Positions 44,327 through 53,062 of a stretch of DNA of 64,000 bases are shown in pieces. Source of the stretch: Bacillota bacterium. Its GTDB lineage: Bacteria; Bacillota; Clostridia; Acetivibrionales; Acetivibrionaceae. Position numbers and translations under genes: made by a program. Position 1 is the stretch's first letter. Each line of letters begins with the position of its first letter. The notes under the pieces were generated by a model. The model had not been told where the DNA came from, searched no databases, and was given only the letters and a program-made list of their open reading frames with translations. Location of the stretch: NCBI GenBank assembly GCA_023398495.1, contig JAEWSG010000039.1, positions 178,188-242,187 of the forward strand. The letters run 5' to 3'.

Positions 44327-44818
44327 TTGGAAATTAAAGAAATATCAGAATTATCAATAAACGAAAGACAATGTATTGCTGTTATAGTAAGTTTTCAAAG
44401 GTTCTGTAATAAATATGATATTCATCATCCAAGTATAGATTCTTTTATTGAGCATGTATGGAAAATTGCACAGTTAAAAAATAATTTTGATGAATGGTCG
44501 AATAATTTTACTGAACTTGATATAACTGGACAAGGAGATCCATATTCTGAAGATTTACTCAATGCTATACCTAAAGATTTACTGAATGAATTTGACAGAA
44601 TAACGCAGTATGTATATGAAACAAGTGCCACATGTTGGTACAGCTGCGAAAGTGATAAATCAAGTAAAATGTTGATAGGTATATTTGAAATATTGAATGC
44701 TCATGGAATCGCTATTCCAGATGTAGATTTTTTTAAAAGTAATCTAAAAAAAGGCAAGGATGGTTGGATTCCTGATATTAGTGATGAAATGTTAGAAAAG
44801 TGGAAATCTTCTGTATAA
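44327..44818 (+). CDS. Probable orphan immunity protein
   Basis: 163 residues from TTG 44327, which has GGAGG 8 bases upstream; a TTG at 44312 lies before that site. Acidic helical protein (INERQCIAVIVSFQRFCNKY; DLLNEFDRITQYVYETSATC) with no signal or membrane helix. It lies beyond the displaced deaminase fragment and may be its immunity partner. Family unknown. Confidence 0.45.
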   Translation: MEIKEISELSINERQCIAVIVSFQRFCNKYDIHHPSIDSFIEHVWKIAQLKNNFDEWSNNFTELDITGQGDPYSEDLLNAIPKDLLNEFDRITQYVYETSATCWYSCESDKSSKMLIGIFEILNAHGIAIPDVDFFKSNLKKGKDGWIPDISDEMLEKWKSSV

Positions 44819-44866
44819 TATTTTAGATCAAGATATGAGCAATGTAGACTAATGGCAAATATCTAA

Positions 44867-44903
44867 AAGCTGGATTCAGAAATGTTTCCGGCTTTCTTTA
44901 TGC
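44867..44903 (+). terminator. Hairpin/terminator-like site after 44327-44818
   Basis: AAAGCTGGATTC...CCGGCTTTCTTTATG: the AAAGC[T]GG and CCGGCTTT arms are followed by a T-rich run, about 50 bases after the stop. Confidence 0.4.
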
Positions 44904-45610
44904 ACATAAATACCGGATTACGCATTATTGAAGTAATGAAGTAGGACGACATTTTGACATTTTCCCTCTTTTTAGCTGTTTTTTACTGACTAAAATAACT
45001 TTTCACTGATTCTTTTTTTAGTAAAAACATGCTGACAAAAATCAGTAAAAGTATTTCTACGAAGCTGCACCAAAGTTCCTGATGGAGTGTATCCCAAGCC
45101 TTTTGCCCCCCCATTTTTTAGAAATACTGACGGAGGCATACTTTAAGAATCTTCGCAGATGACTTCGAATCGGCTTACGAAGTGTCTTTTTAGGAACTTG
45201 CAGAGCCAGAGCAGGAAAGGAATACGATAATAGATATTATTACATTTCTTTCCTGCCCTGTGAGTAATTTTTAGAGCCTTTGAGGAATTCCATGGTTTTT
45301 CAAATAAAGATGAGAGTATTTACGAAAATGAAATCCGAACAATCTTTGTACAATTCTGTGTCGAACTCTTTGTGTTCAATTTAGTTGGAAATTATGATAG
45401 AATTATTGCAGGTAATGGACTTTATACTAGTAAGGTTAAGTATGAATTTGTAAATAATAAAAGCTAGAGCAATCATTGACTTGAAGAATATGCACATAAC
45501 TATAGGCATGTAATGTTTAAGAGGCTGGTAAAGCAACCTCTGAATTTAGGATCATCTGACGACTTCTAACAATAGGGATGTGCCATGCACAAAGATTAAA
45601 GGAGAAAATG
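44904..45610 (+). other. Non-coding gap with no clear gene
   Basis: About 700 bases without a credible gene. A hairpin is visible at about 45211-45260 (GCAGGAAAGGAAT and its partner ATTTCTTTCCTGC). A short open run before 45467 (ELFVFNLVGNYDRIIAGNGL...) may be a fragment. Likely decayed accessory DNA. Confidence 0.4.
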
Positions 45611-46927
45611 ATGAGTACAAATACTTTTGAGCGGGAGATTCAAGCACTAATTGAGCTAAAAGCTGAAACACGTAACTTGGATTTCAAAGAATCTATAAAC
45701 TGGAAAACTGCAGACAAGGATGCCCGCGGTCGTATTGTTAAAGACATTCTTGCAATGTCTAATACACAAGATGGTGGGAAAATAATATTCGGAGTAAAAG
45801 ATGGTGCGTTTGAACTGGTAGGCATGCCAGAAGAAGAGTATGAATCATTTGATATAACCACTATAAATGATTTTCTTCATCAGTATTCTGATCCTAAGTT
45901 AACTTGTAACGTCTTGAAATGTAAAATTAAGGGTACGCATTGTGTTGTCGTAATTGATGTTCCTGAATATTCAGAAGTCCCAATTGTATGTAAGAAGAAT
46001 CTTGACTCTTCAGACAACAAAGGTAAAGTGCTTCAAGAAGGGCAGTTGTATATTAGGACGGACAAAGGAACAAGTGAAACGATTAAGACATCAGAAATGA
46101 TGAGATCATTTTTGAATCGAGCAATAACAAAAAATGGTGATTCACTACTGCGTAGAATTGAATTGCTTTTAAAAGGCAAAACTACGACCGTAGAAGTTGA
46201 CGTTCTTGAGAAATACTCAAATGAAATAAGAACTGCTAAAGAGTATTTTGAAAGCAAATTCCAAAACCCCAACGGTCACGGATACTGGGATTTCATGGCT
46301 TTTCCCTCGGTTTTTGCTGAGAAAAGATTCTCAAATCTAAAGGTGCTCAAAACATCCGTGGAACAGTCTGTTGTTAGTCTAAGAGGTTGGGATTTTCCAC
46401 ACATCGAAATGTCAAAAAACGGTGAAGGTAGTGGCAATTTTTCGAACGGGTTTCAATCACATACTGATTGGCTTACTCATGTGGAAGGATTTAGGATATA
46501 CCAAAGTGGTCTTTTTAACTTAAGACAACTTTTTTGGGAAGATAGTGAGCCTGGAATTAATAAGGGCAAGAAAGTCATTTCATTTATCATGATTATATAT
46601 ACAATTACTGAGTTCCTATTGTTTTTGAAACGCTTTTATGAAAGCCTATCCGACGAAGAAACCATTGTAATTCAGGTGGCTTTGCACGGCTGTAAAAATC
46701 GTAGACTGGCTTCATTTGAACCAAGTGTCTTTCTAACGGGATCATATATTTCAAGTGAAGATACGATAGAAATCAAAAAAGAGATTTCAATTATTGAACT
46801 CAAAACTTCATTCAAAGAAATCGGACAGGAAATAGCTCAACACATATTTTATGTGTATAACTGGGAGCAAATTTCCTCTTCTACGATTGAGTCATGGCAA
46901 ACAAAACTGATTGAAAAGACATTTTGA
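45611..46927 (+). CDS. AlbA_2 (Schlafen-like) domain protein
   Basis: 438 residues; ATG 45611 has AAAGGAG 6 bases upstream, and ATG 45608 is equally in frame. The N-terminal domain matches AlbA_2: LIELKAETRNLDFKESINWK, then VKDILAMSNTQDGGKIIFGV, then EGQLYIRTDKGTSETIK. These domains bind nucleic acid and occur in regulators and in defence proteins. The C-terminal ~220 residues are unidentified. It abuts the IS3-family element. A defence role is possible but not shown by the sequence. Confidence 0.7.
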   Translation: MSTNTFEREIQALIELKAETRNLDFKESINWKTADKDARGRIVKDILAMSNTQDGGKIIFGVKDGAFELVGMPEEEYESFDITTINDFLHQYSDPKLTCNVLKCKIKGTHCVVVIDVPEYSEVPIVCKKNLDSSDNKGKVLQEGQLYIRTDKGTSETIKTSEMMRSFLNRAITKNGDSLLRRIELLLKGKTTTVEVDVLEKYSNEIRTAKEYFESKFQNPNGHGYWDFMAFPSVFAEKRFSNLKVLKTSVEQSVVSLRGWDFPHIEMSKNGEGSGNFSNGFQSHTDWLTHVEGFRIYQSGLFNLRQLFWEDSEPGINKGKKVISFIMIIYTITEFLLFLKRFYESLSDEETIVIQVALHGCKNRRLASFEPSVFLTGSYISSEDTIEIKKEISIIELKTSFKEIGQEIAQHIFYVYNWEQISSSTIESWQTKLIEKTF

Positions 46928-46976
46928 TCTTGTCAATATTACTTGACACATTTTTCTCGAATAATTTGTGGTTTTT

Positions 46977-47029
46977 GCGTTGGTATATAATGGGATGGAG
47001 CGTAGCGAAATCCCATTATATACCAACGC
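46977..47029 (+). repeat. Large hairpin inside the IS3 end
   Basis: Perfect 19-bp arms (GCGTTGGTATATAATGGGA at 46977-46995 and its complement at 47011-47029) around a 15-base loop. It stands between the orfB stop and the IS end. It may be the terminator of the transposase message or a separate small element; the GGTATATAAT word also occurs in the hairpins at 53896 and 57417. Confidence 0.7.
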
Positions 47030-47046
47030 ACCGATTTGCTCCATCA

Positions 47047-47368
47047 TTACGCTGTTTTAGAATATTGTCCCTCATAAAACTTTTTCCTCTTTACCATCGG
47101 CGGAAGACCACCATTCGCCGAACAAATCCTGCGATTGTTCCAATAACTCATGAAATATCGCCATATTAAGCTCTTGACCACTGTCATAGGCATTTTCTAT
47201 GTATCGTATCTATCGTACAATAGTTCTTCTTTGAATCGCCCCCACAGGGATTCACATTTTGCATTGTCATGACACCTTCCACCTGCACTGTTCATGCTCT
47301 GGATTATTCCGTATTTTTCTATCGCTTGGCGATACTCACCACTGGTATATTGGCTTCCCCTGTCCGAG
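47047..47368 (-). pseudogene. IS3-family transposase orfB, 3' part
   Basis: On the minus strand the frame resumes with SDRGSQYTSGEYRQAIEKYG, then GGRCHDNAKCESLWGRFKEE, which contains the catalytic Glu of the DDE triad. A TAG interrupts after LLYDRYDT, then the frame goes on with MSYWNNRRICSANGGLPPMV to the normal stop. This is the continuation of the orfB part at 50793-51394; together they make one integrase-type transposase. Confidence 0.85.
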
Positions 47369-47393
47369 TTATACTGAATTCAGTATAACTCGG
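47364..47393 (+). repeat. Perfect 30-bp palindrome at the left end of the RIT element
   Basis: CCGAGTTATACTGAA followed at once by its reverse complement, with GAATTC at the centre. It spans the junction of IS3 DNA and the RIT element. The outer CCGAG belongs to the target sequence; the inner CTCGG starts the 33-bp terminal repeat. No such palindrome is at the right end. Confidence 0.85.
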
Positions 47394-47421
47394 ATTATAC
47401 CGAAGAAAATACTATGCCGAA
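47389..47421 (+). repeat. RIT left terminal inverted repeat
   Basis: 33 bases beginning CTCGGATTATACCGAAG. It matches the reverse complement of 50760-50792 at 32 of 33 positions (TATGCC here, TATACC there). Confidence 0.85.
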
Positions 47422-47517
47422 AAACTCCTACATCTTTCATTGTTGCTAATAGCACTGCTTTTTCTTCGGCATAGTATTTTATAATTGAAGTACCAAAAAT
47501 AAAGGAGGTACTTCAAA

Positions 47518-48717
47518 ATGGATATTAATACTATCTGCAATGATTTACTGGATGCTTTAGTCAAAGCCGGCTACCACGAACACACTATTTATAATTATAT
47601 AGGTGTTGTTCGCCGTTTCAAAGCCTTTTGTGAAGATAAAGGCATCACAGAATACACACCGGACTTTGGAAAGACTTACGCGGACGATGTAATCAGCTCA
47701 AAAACCGGAAAGTTCAGCAAGAATCGTTATCACTCTCAAGGACGATTTATCCGCCTGCTTAATTCTTATTACAACGTAGGCACCTTTGACTTTACTATAT
47801 TAAAACGAGGCAAACGGGAACCGACTCACGAAAAGTATAAAAAGTTGTACCAGGATTATGGTGAATTTTTACTTGCAAAATATATCAGAGATACCACAGT
47901 GCATTTTTATAAGTATGAGCTGTACTATTTCCTTCAATATCTGGAAGGTATCCAATTCTTCGATATTGATAGCTTATCTTCAAACATTGTAATTGATTAT
48001 TTGAAATCAGTAAAACAATGTCGGCAACGTGCAGTTTTATGCGGATTAAGGCTATTCCTTAAGTATATTGAACGGGATGATCTCTATGCTGCCATTGAAG
48101 GTATTCATGCCTATAGGGTTAAAAGAATCATACCAACTTTAACCGATGACGAACAGTATCGCCTAAAAGATACAATTGAGTTTGGTAAAGTAACTTACAG
48201 GGATGTAGCCATTGTGTTGCTTGGCTTAGCATCAGGAATCAGAGCGTGTGACCTTATAAAGTTAAAACTGTCAGATATCGATTGGATTAATGAAACGATA
48301 TCCTTCAAACAGAGTAAAACTTGTAATCCGGTATGCCTACCACTTACCACAGCGATTGGTAACGCCATAGCGAGCTATATATCTGAAGAAAGACCTAAAA
48401 CTGATAATGACTTTTTGTTTTTAAGGCTGATTGCACCATTCGACCCTTTAGCGGGACACTCTTCCTGTTATGCTGTGGTAAAACGAGTTTTTAAACAGGC
48501 TGACATCAGTAAGGATAACAAAATCTTTGGTATGCATATGTTGCGGCACAATGCTGCTTCGACAATGGTTAAAAACGAAGTTCCCATAGCTACTATTGCA
48601 GCAATACTTGGTCATGCTAATACTGATACAACCGATGTTTATATAACAACAGATGAAACAAGGCTTAAGGAATGTGTTCTTCCTATGGTTGGCATCTCTA
48701 CGGAGGTGAATCCATGA
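47518..48717 (+). CDS. RIT tyrosine recombinase 1
   Basis: 399 residues. Tyrosine recombinase with an N-terminal SAM-like core-binding domain (YHEHTIYNYIGVVRRFKAFC). The catalytic residues are seen as SGIRACDL (Arg I), HMLRHNAAS (H-x2-R), LGHANTDTT (His III) and VYITTDE (nucleophile Tyr). AAGGAGGT precedes the ATG. Its stop overlaps the start of the next recombinase by four bases (ATGA). Confidence 0.88.
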   Translation: MDINTICNDLLDALVKAGYHEHTIYNYIGVVRRFKAFCEDKGITEYTPDFGKTYADDVISSKTGKFSKNRYHSQGRFIRLLNSYYNVGTFDFTILKRGKREPTHEKYKKLYQDYGEFLLAKYIRDTTVHFYKYELYYFLQYLEGIQFFDIDSLSSNIVIDYLKSVKQCRQRAVLCGLRLFLKYIERDDLYAAIEGIHAYRVKRIIPTLTDDEQYRLKDTIEFGKVTYRDVAIVLLGLASGIRACDLIKLKLSDIDWINETISFKQSKTCNPVCLPLTTAIGNAIASYISEERPKTDNDFLFLRLIAPFDPLAGHSSCYAVVKRVFKQADISKDNKIFGMHMLRHNAASTMVKNEVPIATIAAILGHANTDTTDVYITTDETRLKECVLPMVGISTEVNP

Positions 48718-49682
48718 ATAATACATTTATAAGTAACATTGCACAAAGCCTTGCAGATTTCTTATCTTTTAAAAATGCATTAGGTATTGAATATAAAACG
48801 AGTCAAGTGTATCTCCGCCAGCTTGATATATACAATTATGGGCATGGAAACTTTGGCACTCTTACCAAGGAGGTCGCTGAGGGTTGGGCAATGCAACACG
48901 CCAATAAATCAACTTCTCAGGATAGAAGCTGGATTCCTCCGATTAGGGAATTCGGTCGTTATCTAAGAAGCATTGGTGATAATAATGCATATGTGCTTGA
49001 TAGTCGTTTTACTATTCAGCATTATCATGCTGAGGTCTATCTTATGACAGGCGCTGAAATACAGAGCTTTTTCAAGGAATGCGACTTGTATGTCCTTAAG
49101 CATAAAGCTCTAGGAAGACCCTATGTTCTTCCTGCACTATACAGATTCCTATACTGCTGTGGGGCACGGTGTGCTGAGGCAAGGAATCTAAAATGTGAAA
49201 ACGTTCATCTGGACAAAGGATATGTTGATATCTTGCAATCAAAGGCTCATCGTGATCGAAGGTTATATCTATCAGACGAATTGCTTTCATACCTAAAGGC
49301 TTACAACAAGGCAATAGAAACCTGTTTTCCTAACAGAGAATATTTCTTTCCTGGAGGATATGGTGGTATATTCTCAGCAACAGCTGTGTCAGCAAACTTT
49401 AGAAATATCTGGGTTGCTGCAGGCCTAAAACGTGATGGAAAGGTCAAGTCAAGAGCATATGATTTTCGACACCATTTTGCATGTTCAAATATAATGCGAT
49501 GGTCTGCTGAAGGTAAAAATATTCATGCAATGTTGCCTTATTTAATGAGATATATGGGTCATTCATCTATAGAAAGCACCTATTATTACATACATCTCAT
49601 TCCTGATTATTTTACACAGTATTCTACGCTTACAACCTCTATGGAGGATCTTATTCCGGAGGTTGAAGAGTATGAAATATAA
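48714..49682 (+). CDS. RIT tyrosine recombinase 2
   Basis: 322 residues from ATG 48714, overlapping the previous stop. Catalytic pattern: CGARCAEARNL (Arg I), YDFRHHFAC (R-H around motif II), MGHSSIEST and YYYIHL (Tyr). The overlap makes translation coupled; all three enzymes are thought to act together in RIT movement. Confidence 0.86.
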   Translation: MNNTFISNIAQSLADFLSFKNALGIEYKTSQVYLRQLDIYNYGHGNFGTLTKEVAEGWAMQHANKSTSQDRSWIPPIREFGRYLRSIGDNNAYVLDSRFTIQHYHAEVYLMTGAEIQSFFKECDLYVLKHKALGRPYVLPALYRFLYCCGARCAEARNLKCENVHLDKGYVDILQSKAHRDRRLYLSDELLSYLKAYNKAIETCFPNREYFFPGGYGGIFSATAVSANFRNIWVAAGLKRDGKVKSRAYDFRHHFACSNIMRWSAEGKNIHAMLPYLMRYMGHSSIESTYYYIHLIPDYFTQYSTLTTSMEDLIPEVEEYEI

Positions 49683-50697
49683 TCGGAAAAAGGATAGTGA
49701 TTTTTGGAAACTTGCTCGTGTATATTTGCATGATTACATGCCGGTAGTAAAAAATCTGTCTGATAAATCTGTAAAAACTTACAAGCAGTCTTTAAAGACC
49801 TACTTGAAGTTTCTGGAAGTAATAAAAGGGTTATCAAACGAAAAGGTAACTTTTGATGCTTTCTTTCGAGACAACATTAAGGAATACATTAGTTGGCTCA
49901 AGGAACAAGGATTTTCGCCTAAAAGTATAAACCTTAAACTTACAGCAATACGTTCTTTCCTAAAATACTGCAGTGAAGAAGACTTTGAACTACGAGGCAT
50001 ATATACTGAGGTTTGTTCTGTAAAAAAGTTAAAAGAAGAGAAAAAGTCTATCCAGTATTTACAGCCAACAGCGACATCAGCAATTCTTTCAGCCTATGAT
50101 TCAAAAACCAGTAAACATAGAAGGAATAGAATGCTTTTAATTCTTTTATATGACACAGGTGCCAGAGTTCAAGAGTTATCTGATTTGAACTACTCTTCAT
50201 TGCGTTTAGATGCAAAAAATCCATATGTCACCTTGTTAGGTAAAGGTCGCAAGAGTAGAAATGTTCCGTTAATGGCAAAAACCGTTAAGCATCTCGAGGC
50301 ATATTTAAAAGAATTTCATCCAACAGGAAATGAATGTCCCTTATTTTACAGTTTGATAGATGGAAAGCCCCATAGGTTATCCACTGATAGCATAAGCTTA
50401 GTTTTAAAAACTGCATCTGACACAGCAAGAAAAAACTGTAAGGATGTACCAGACAACGTTCATTGCCATTTGATAAGAAAAACAAAAGCAATGGATCTAT
50501 ACAAAAATGGAGTGCCACTTCCTTTCATTATGCAGCTATTAGGACATGAGAGCATGTCTACAACCTCTGGATTTTACGCTTTTGCAACGCTTGAAATGAT
50601 GAGCGATGCCATGAATAAAGCAGCTCCTAAATTTGAGGACAGCGATAAAATATGGAAGCGAGAGTATGTCAGGAAAGCCATTTATTCTCTGGATTAG
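49672..50697 (+). CDS. RIT tyrosine recombinase 3
   Basis: 341 residues from ATG 49672, which overlaps the end of recombinase 2 by 11 bases and has GGAGG 9 bases upstream. Catalytic residues: DTGARVQELSDL (Arg I), HCHLIRKTKAMD (H-x2-R), LGHESMSTTSGFYAF (His III and Tyr). All three recombinases appear intact, so the element may still be mobile even though its IS3 host is dead. Confidence 0.88.
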   Translation: MKYNRKKDSDFWKLARVYLHDYMPVVKNLSDKSVKTYKQSLKTYLKFLEVIKGLSNEKVTFDAFFRDNIKEYISWLKEQGFSPKSINLKLTAIRSFLKYCSEEDFELRGIYTEVCSVKKLKEEKKSIQYLQPTATSAILSAYDSKTSKHRRNRMLLILLYDTGARVQELSDLNYSSLRLDAKNPYVTLLGKGRKSRNVPLMAKTVKHLEAYLKEFHPTGNECPLFYSLIDGKPHRLSTDSISLVLKTASDTARKNCKDVPDNVHCHLIRKTKAMDLYKNGVPLPFIMQLLGHESMSTTSGFYAFATLEMMSDAMNKAAPKFEDSDKIWKREYVRKAIYSLD

Positions 50698-50759
50698 GTA
50701 TAAATACTATGCCGAAGAAAATACGATATGATTATCGACAGCAAGAGTTATAATTAAAC

Positions 50760-50792
50760 TTCGGTATAGTATTTTCTTCGGTATAATCCGAG
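50760..50792 (-). repeat. RIT right terminal inverted repeat
   Basis: 33 bases ending GGTATAATCCGAG, the inverted partner of 47389-47421. Just outside it the IS3 orfB sequence begins. Confidence 0.85.
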
Positions 50793-51394
50793 TGGATAAT
50801 CGCCCCTCTTAGTCCTGGATAAGACATAATTGCACTTTTTAGAGTGTCTACGCACAACCCGGCTTTCATGTTGTCTGCCATTGAAAGCCCTAAAACTGCA
50901 TTGTCAAAGCAATCTTCTATTGTTGATATATAAAGTTTCCCATCGGCAGTCTGAATCTCTGTGATGTCTGTAACAGCCTTCTCAAGAGGTCTTTGAGCTG
51001 TGAAGTCTCTTTTGATCTTGTCATCCGACTTCATAGCTTCCTTGTCTGCCTTTGTTATCCCATTGGGCTTGTGCTTAGGGGTGCGTGCTATGCCCAAACG
51101 TTCCATTATCCGATACACTGTCCGTTCGCAAGGAACATGTGGAAATTTGCCGTCTACGGCTTCTTTCTTTATTTCTAAGGCTTTATGCATCCGATATCGC
51201 CCATATGTATCATTACACTCGTCTTCATCTATTATTTCGTAAATTTCGGCCGCCAAAGCTTCGTATTTCCAAGGCTTCTTCTGTGCTTCAAGGTGACTAT
51301 AGAAGCCTTGTCGTGAAACCTTTAATACCCTGCAATAAAACGCAATATCGCCCGTCAATTTACCATTTTCGGTCTTTATTGCGATGAGCTTCAT
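50793..51394 (-). pseudogene. IS3-family transposase orfB, 5' part
   Basis: About 200 residues on the minus strand, from MKLIAIKTENGKLTGD to RGAIIHSD, after which RIT DNA follows. The helix-turn-helix region (VSRQGFYSHL) and two catalytic Asp regions (AVTDITEIQ; IEDCFDNAVLGLS) are present. Its ATG overlaps the orfA stop by four bases, as in frameshift-type IS3 elements. The remaining part with the catalytic Glu is at 47047-47368. Confidence 0.87.
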
Positions 51395-51744
51395 TCGCTC
51401 TTCTTTGCCAACTTCTGACGGCTCGCTGCGAAAAAAGCGGAAGCCTCCTCCAAAAAATCATTTTCTTTCTTCAATCGTGCATTATCCTTTACCAAAGCTT
51501 TAATATCTGCCCGCAACTGCTGAATCTCCATTGCTTGAGTCATTGCAGAACCTGGTGTTTGAGTGCCTGCACCAGTATCCAAATCACCTATCTCTGCAAG
51601 CTTTACCCACTGATATAAAGTAGTCTTAGGTACACCTAATTCTATAGCCGCCTTTGTGATTCCTATCTCTTTCACAAGTTTTACAGATTCTGTTTTATAA
51701 TCTTTTGTATACTGCTTTGTAGCCCTTTTTACATTTCCTGACAT
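51391..51744 (-). CDS. IS3-family transposase orfA
   Basis: 117 residues. Helix-turn-helix (YKTESVKLVKEIGITKAAIE, then LGVPKTTLYQWVK) followed by a leucine-zipper-like coiled coil (QLRADIKALVKDNARLKKEN). It binds IS ends and forms the fusion transposase by frameshift with orfB. Intact itself, but useless without orfB. Confidence 0.9.
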   Translation of the reverse strand: MSGNVKRATKQYTKDYKTESVKLVKEIGITKAAIELGVPKTTLYQWVKLAEIGDLDTGAGTQTPGSAMTQAMEIQQLRADIKALVKDNARLKKENDFLEEASAFFAASRQKLAKKSE

Positions 51745-51802
51745 GATTGACCTCCGTTTTTTCTTATTTTTAGACTATTTGTTCTAGGTCTTCGTGTCAA
51801 GT

Positions 51803-52183
51803 ATTATTATACAACATCAGCGAAAACAAAGTTATTGTCATTTATACACAGCTTTCTTGAATCCATTATAAACTTAAAGAAGCTTAGTAGATCACAACGA
51901 TATTCCAAAACTGTATTTTCACTGCGACCTTTAATAACTGTTAAATAGCCAAGGTAACCTTATATCAAAGTACAAGTTTTATTTGATTGCATGTAAACCA
52001 CCTCATAACCTATTATTGCCATAAGATTGCTTTTTATAATGTGAAGTTTGGTTGTTTATGATAAAATAGAAGAAAGTTGAAGTCTTGAAAACCACAGCAA
52101 ATAAGATATGAAATTTAATAAAATATACTAAGCTTTATAAACAATGGCTGATAAAACAGGTGGAGAAAAAGGGGCAAAGTTAC
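51803..52183 (+). other. Non-coding gap right of the IS
   Basis: AT-rich, no open frame of note and no clear terminator. It holds the ribosome binding site of the KilA-N gene at its end. Confidence 0.4.
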
Positions 52184-53008
52184 ATGGCAAAAAAGATAAA
52201 TGTTATTGGTACAGAAATAACTGTTACTGTTTTTGATGATAATGATTATATATGTATTACTGATATGTTAAAAGCTAAAGACGGGGATTTCTTTATTTCA
52301 GACTGGCTACGAAACAGGAATACAGTTGAATTTTTAGGAATTTGGGAAAAAATTTATAATCCAACTTTTAATTATGGCGAATTCGCCATAATTAAAAGTC
52401 AAGCTGGACTAAACAGTTATAAAATCAGTGTTAAAGAATGGGTACAAAAAACGAATGCAATTGGACTAAGAGCAACAACTGGTAGATATGGCGGTACGTA
52501 CGCTCATAAAGATATTGCATTTGAGTTTGGCATGTGGATAAGCCCTGAATTCAAAATATTTTTAATAAAAGAGTTCCAAAGACTTAAAGACGAAGAACAG
52601 AAGCAGCTAGGTTGGGATATTAAACGTAATTTGGTAAAAATAAATTATAAAATTCATACGGATGCTATTAAAGAAAACCTTATTCCGCCAACTTTAAGCA
52701 AAGGTCAAGTAACACAAGTATATGCTAATGAGGCGGATGTGTTGAATGTTGCACTTTTCGGAACGACAGCAAAGCAATGGAGAGATAGCAATCCCGAATT
52801 CAAAGGCAACATACGAGATTATGCAAATGTATCGCAATTAGTGTGTCTTGCGAATCTGGAAAACTTGAATGCGTTATTTATTAATGAAGGAATGTCACAA
52901 TCTGAGAGACTTAAAAAGCTTAATTCTATTGCCATTGGACAAATGGAAATTTTGACAAAAGGTCACCGAATTCTTTCACTGGAGGAAAAGACTAATTCGG
53001 AAGAATGA
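52184..53008 (+). CDS. KilA-N domain protein
   Basis: 274 residues from ATG 52184. The N-terminal ~130 residues are KilA-N: YICITDMLKAKDGDFFISDW, then GLRATTGRYGGTYAHKDIAF, then EFGMWISPEFKIFLIKEFQR. This DNA-binding domain is common in phage and mobile-element proteins. The C-terminal half (GHR-ILSLEEK end; DYANVSQLVCLANLENLNA) is found in KilA-N proteins of genomic islands. It marks the accessory nature of this zone. Confidence 0.8.
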   Translation: MAKKINVIGTEITVTVFDDNDYICITDMLKAKDGDFFISDWLRNRNTVEFLGIWEKIYNPTFNYGEFAIIKSQAGLNSYKISVKEWVQKTNAIGLRATTGRYGGTYAHKDIAFEFGMWISPEFKIFLIKEFQRLKDEEQKQLGWDIKRNLVKINYKIHTDAIKENLIPPTLSKGQVTQVYANEADVLNVALFGTTAKQWRDSNPEFKGNIRDYANVSQLVCLANLENLNALFINEGMSQSERLKKLNSIAIGQMEILTKGHRILSLEEKTNSEE

Positions 53009-53062
53009 GTGCTTAATATGATAGATACCTAAAAATGTTAATGTAAAGGATTGGGATTGGGA

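Larger units (their letters stand above)
47369..50792 (+). mobile_element. RIT element (recombinases in trio)
   Basis: Three overlapping tyrosine recombinase genes on one strand are bounded by inverted repeats of 33 bases (47389-47421 and 50760-50792, one mismatch). This matches the known RIT layout. Each end also holds an internal inverted copy of AATACTATGCCGAA (47408 and about 47465; 50707 and about 50762). It is inserted in IS3 orfB between the codons for the S-D and R-G of the HSDRGSQY motif, with ACTCGGA present at both junctions. Confidence 0.85.
46941..51802 (-). mobile_element. IS3-family insertion sequence interrupted by a RIT element
   Basis: The two ends share ACTTGACAC as an inverted repeat (46941 and, as GTGTCAAGT, 51794-51802) and are flanked by the 3-base direct repeat ATT (46938-46940 and 51803-51805). 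Without the inner element the IS is about 1.44 kb, the normal IS3 size. orfA and orfB lie on the minus strand. orfB is split by the insertion and also has an in-frame TAG in its 3' half, so this copy is dead. Confidence 0.8.

Noticed and set aside
45360..45470. Short open run ending FVNNKS
   Set aside because: Only about 35 codons, with no start, no ribosome binding site and no recognisable motif; too weak to annotate.
46924..47474. Two plus-strand frames left of the RIT genes
   Set aside because: They run antisense to the IS3 orfB remnant and through the RIT end; the real coding sense is the minus strand.
51000..51387. Overlapping plus-strand frames opposite IS3 orfB
   Set aside because: Shadows of the transposase; the minus-strand product has clear IS3 motifs.
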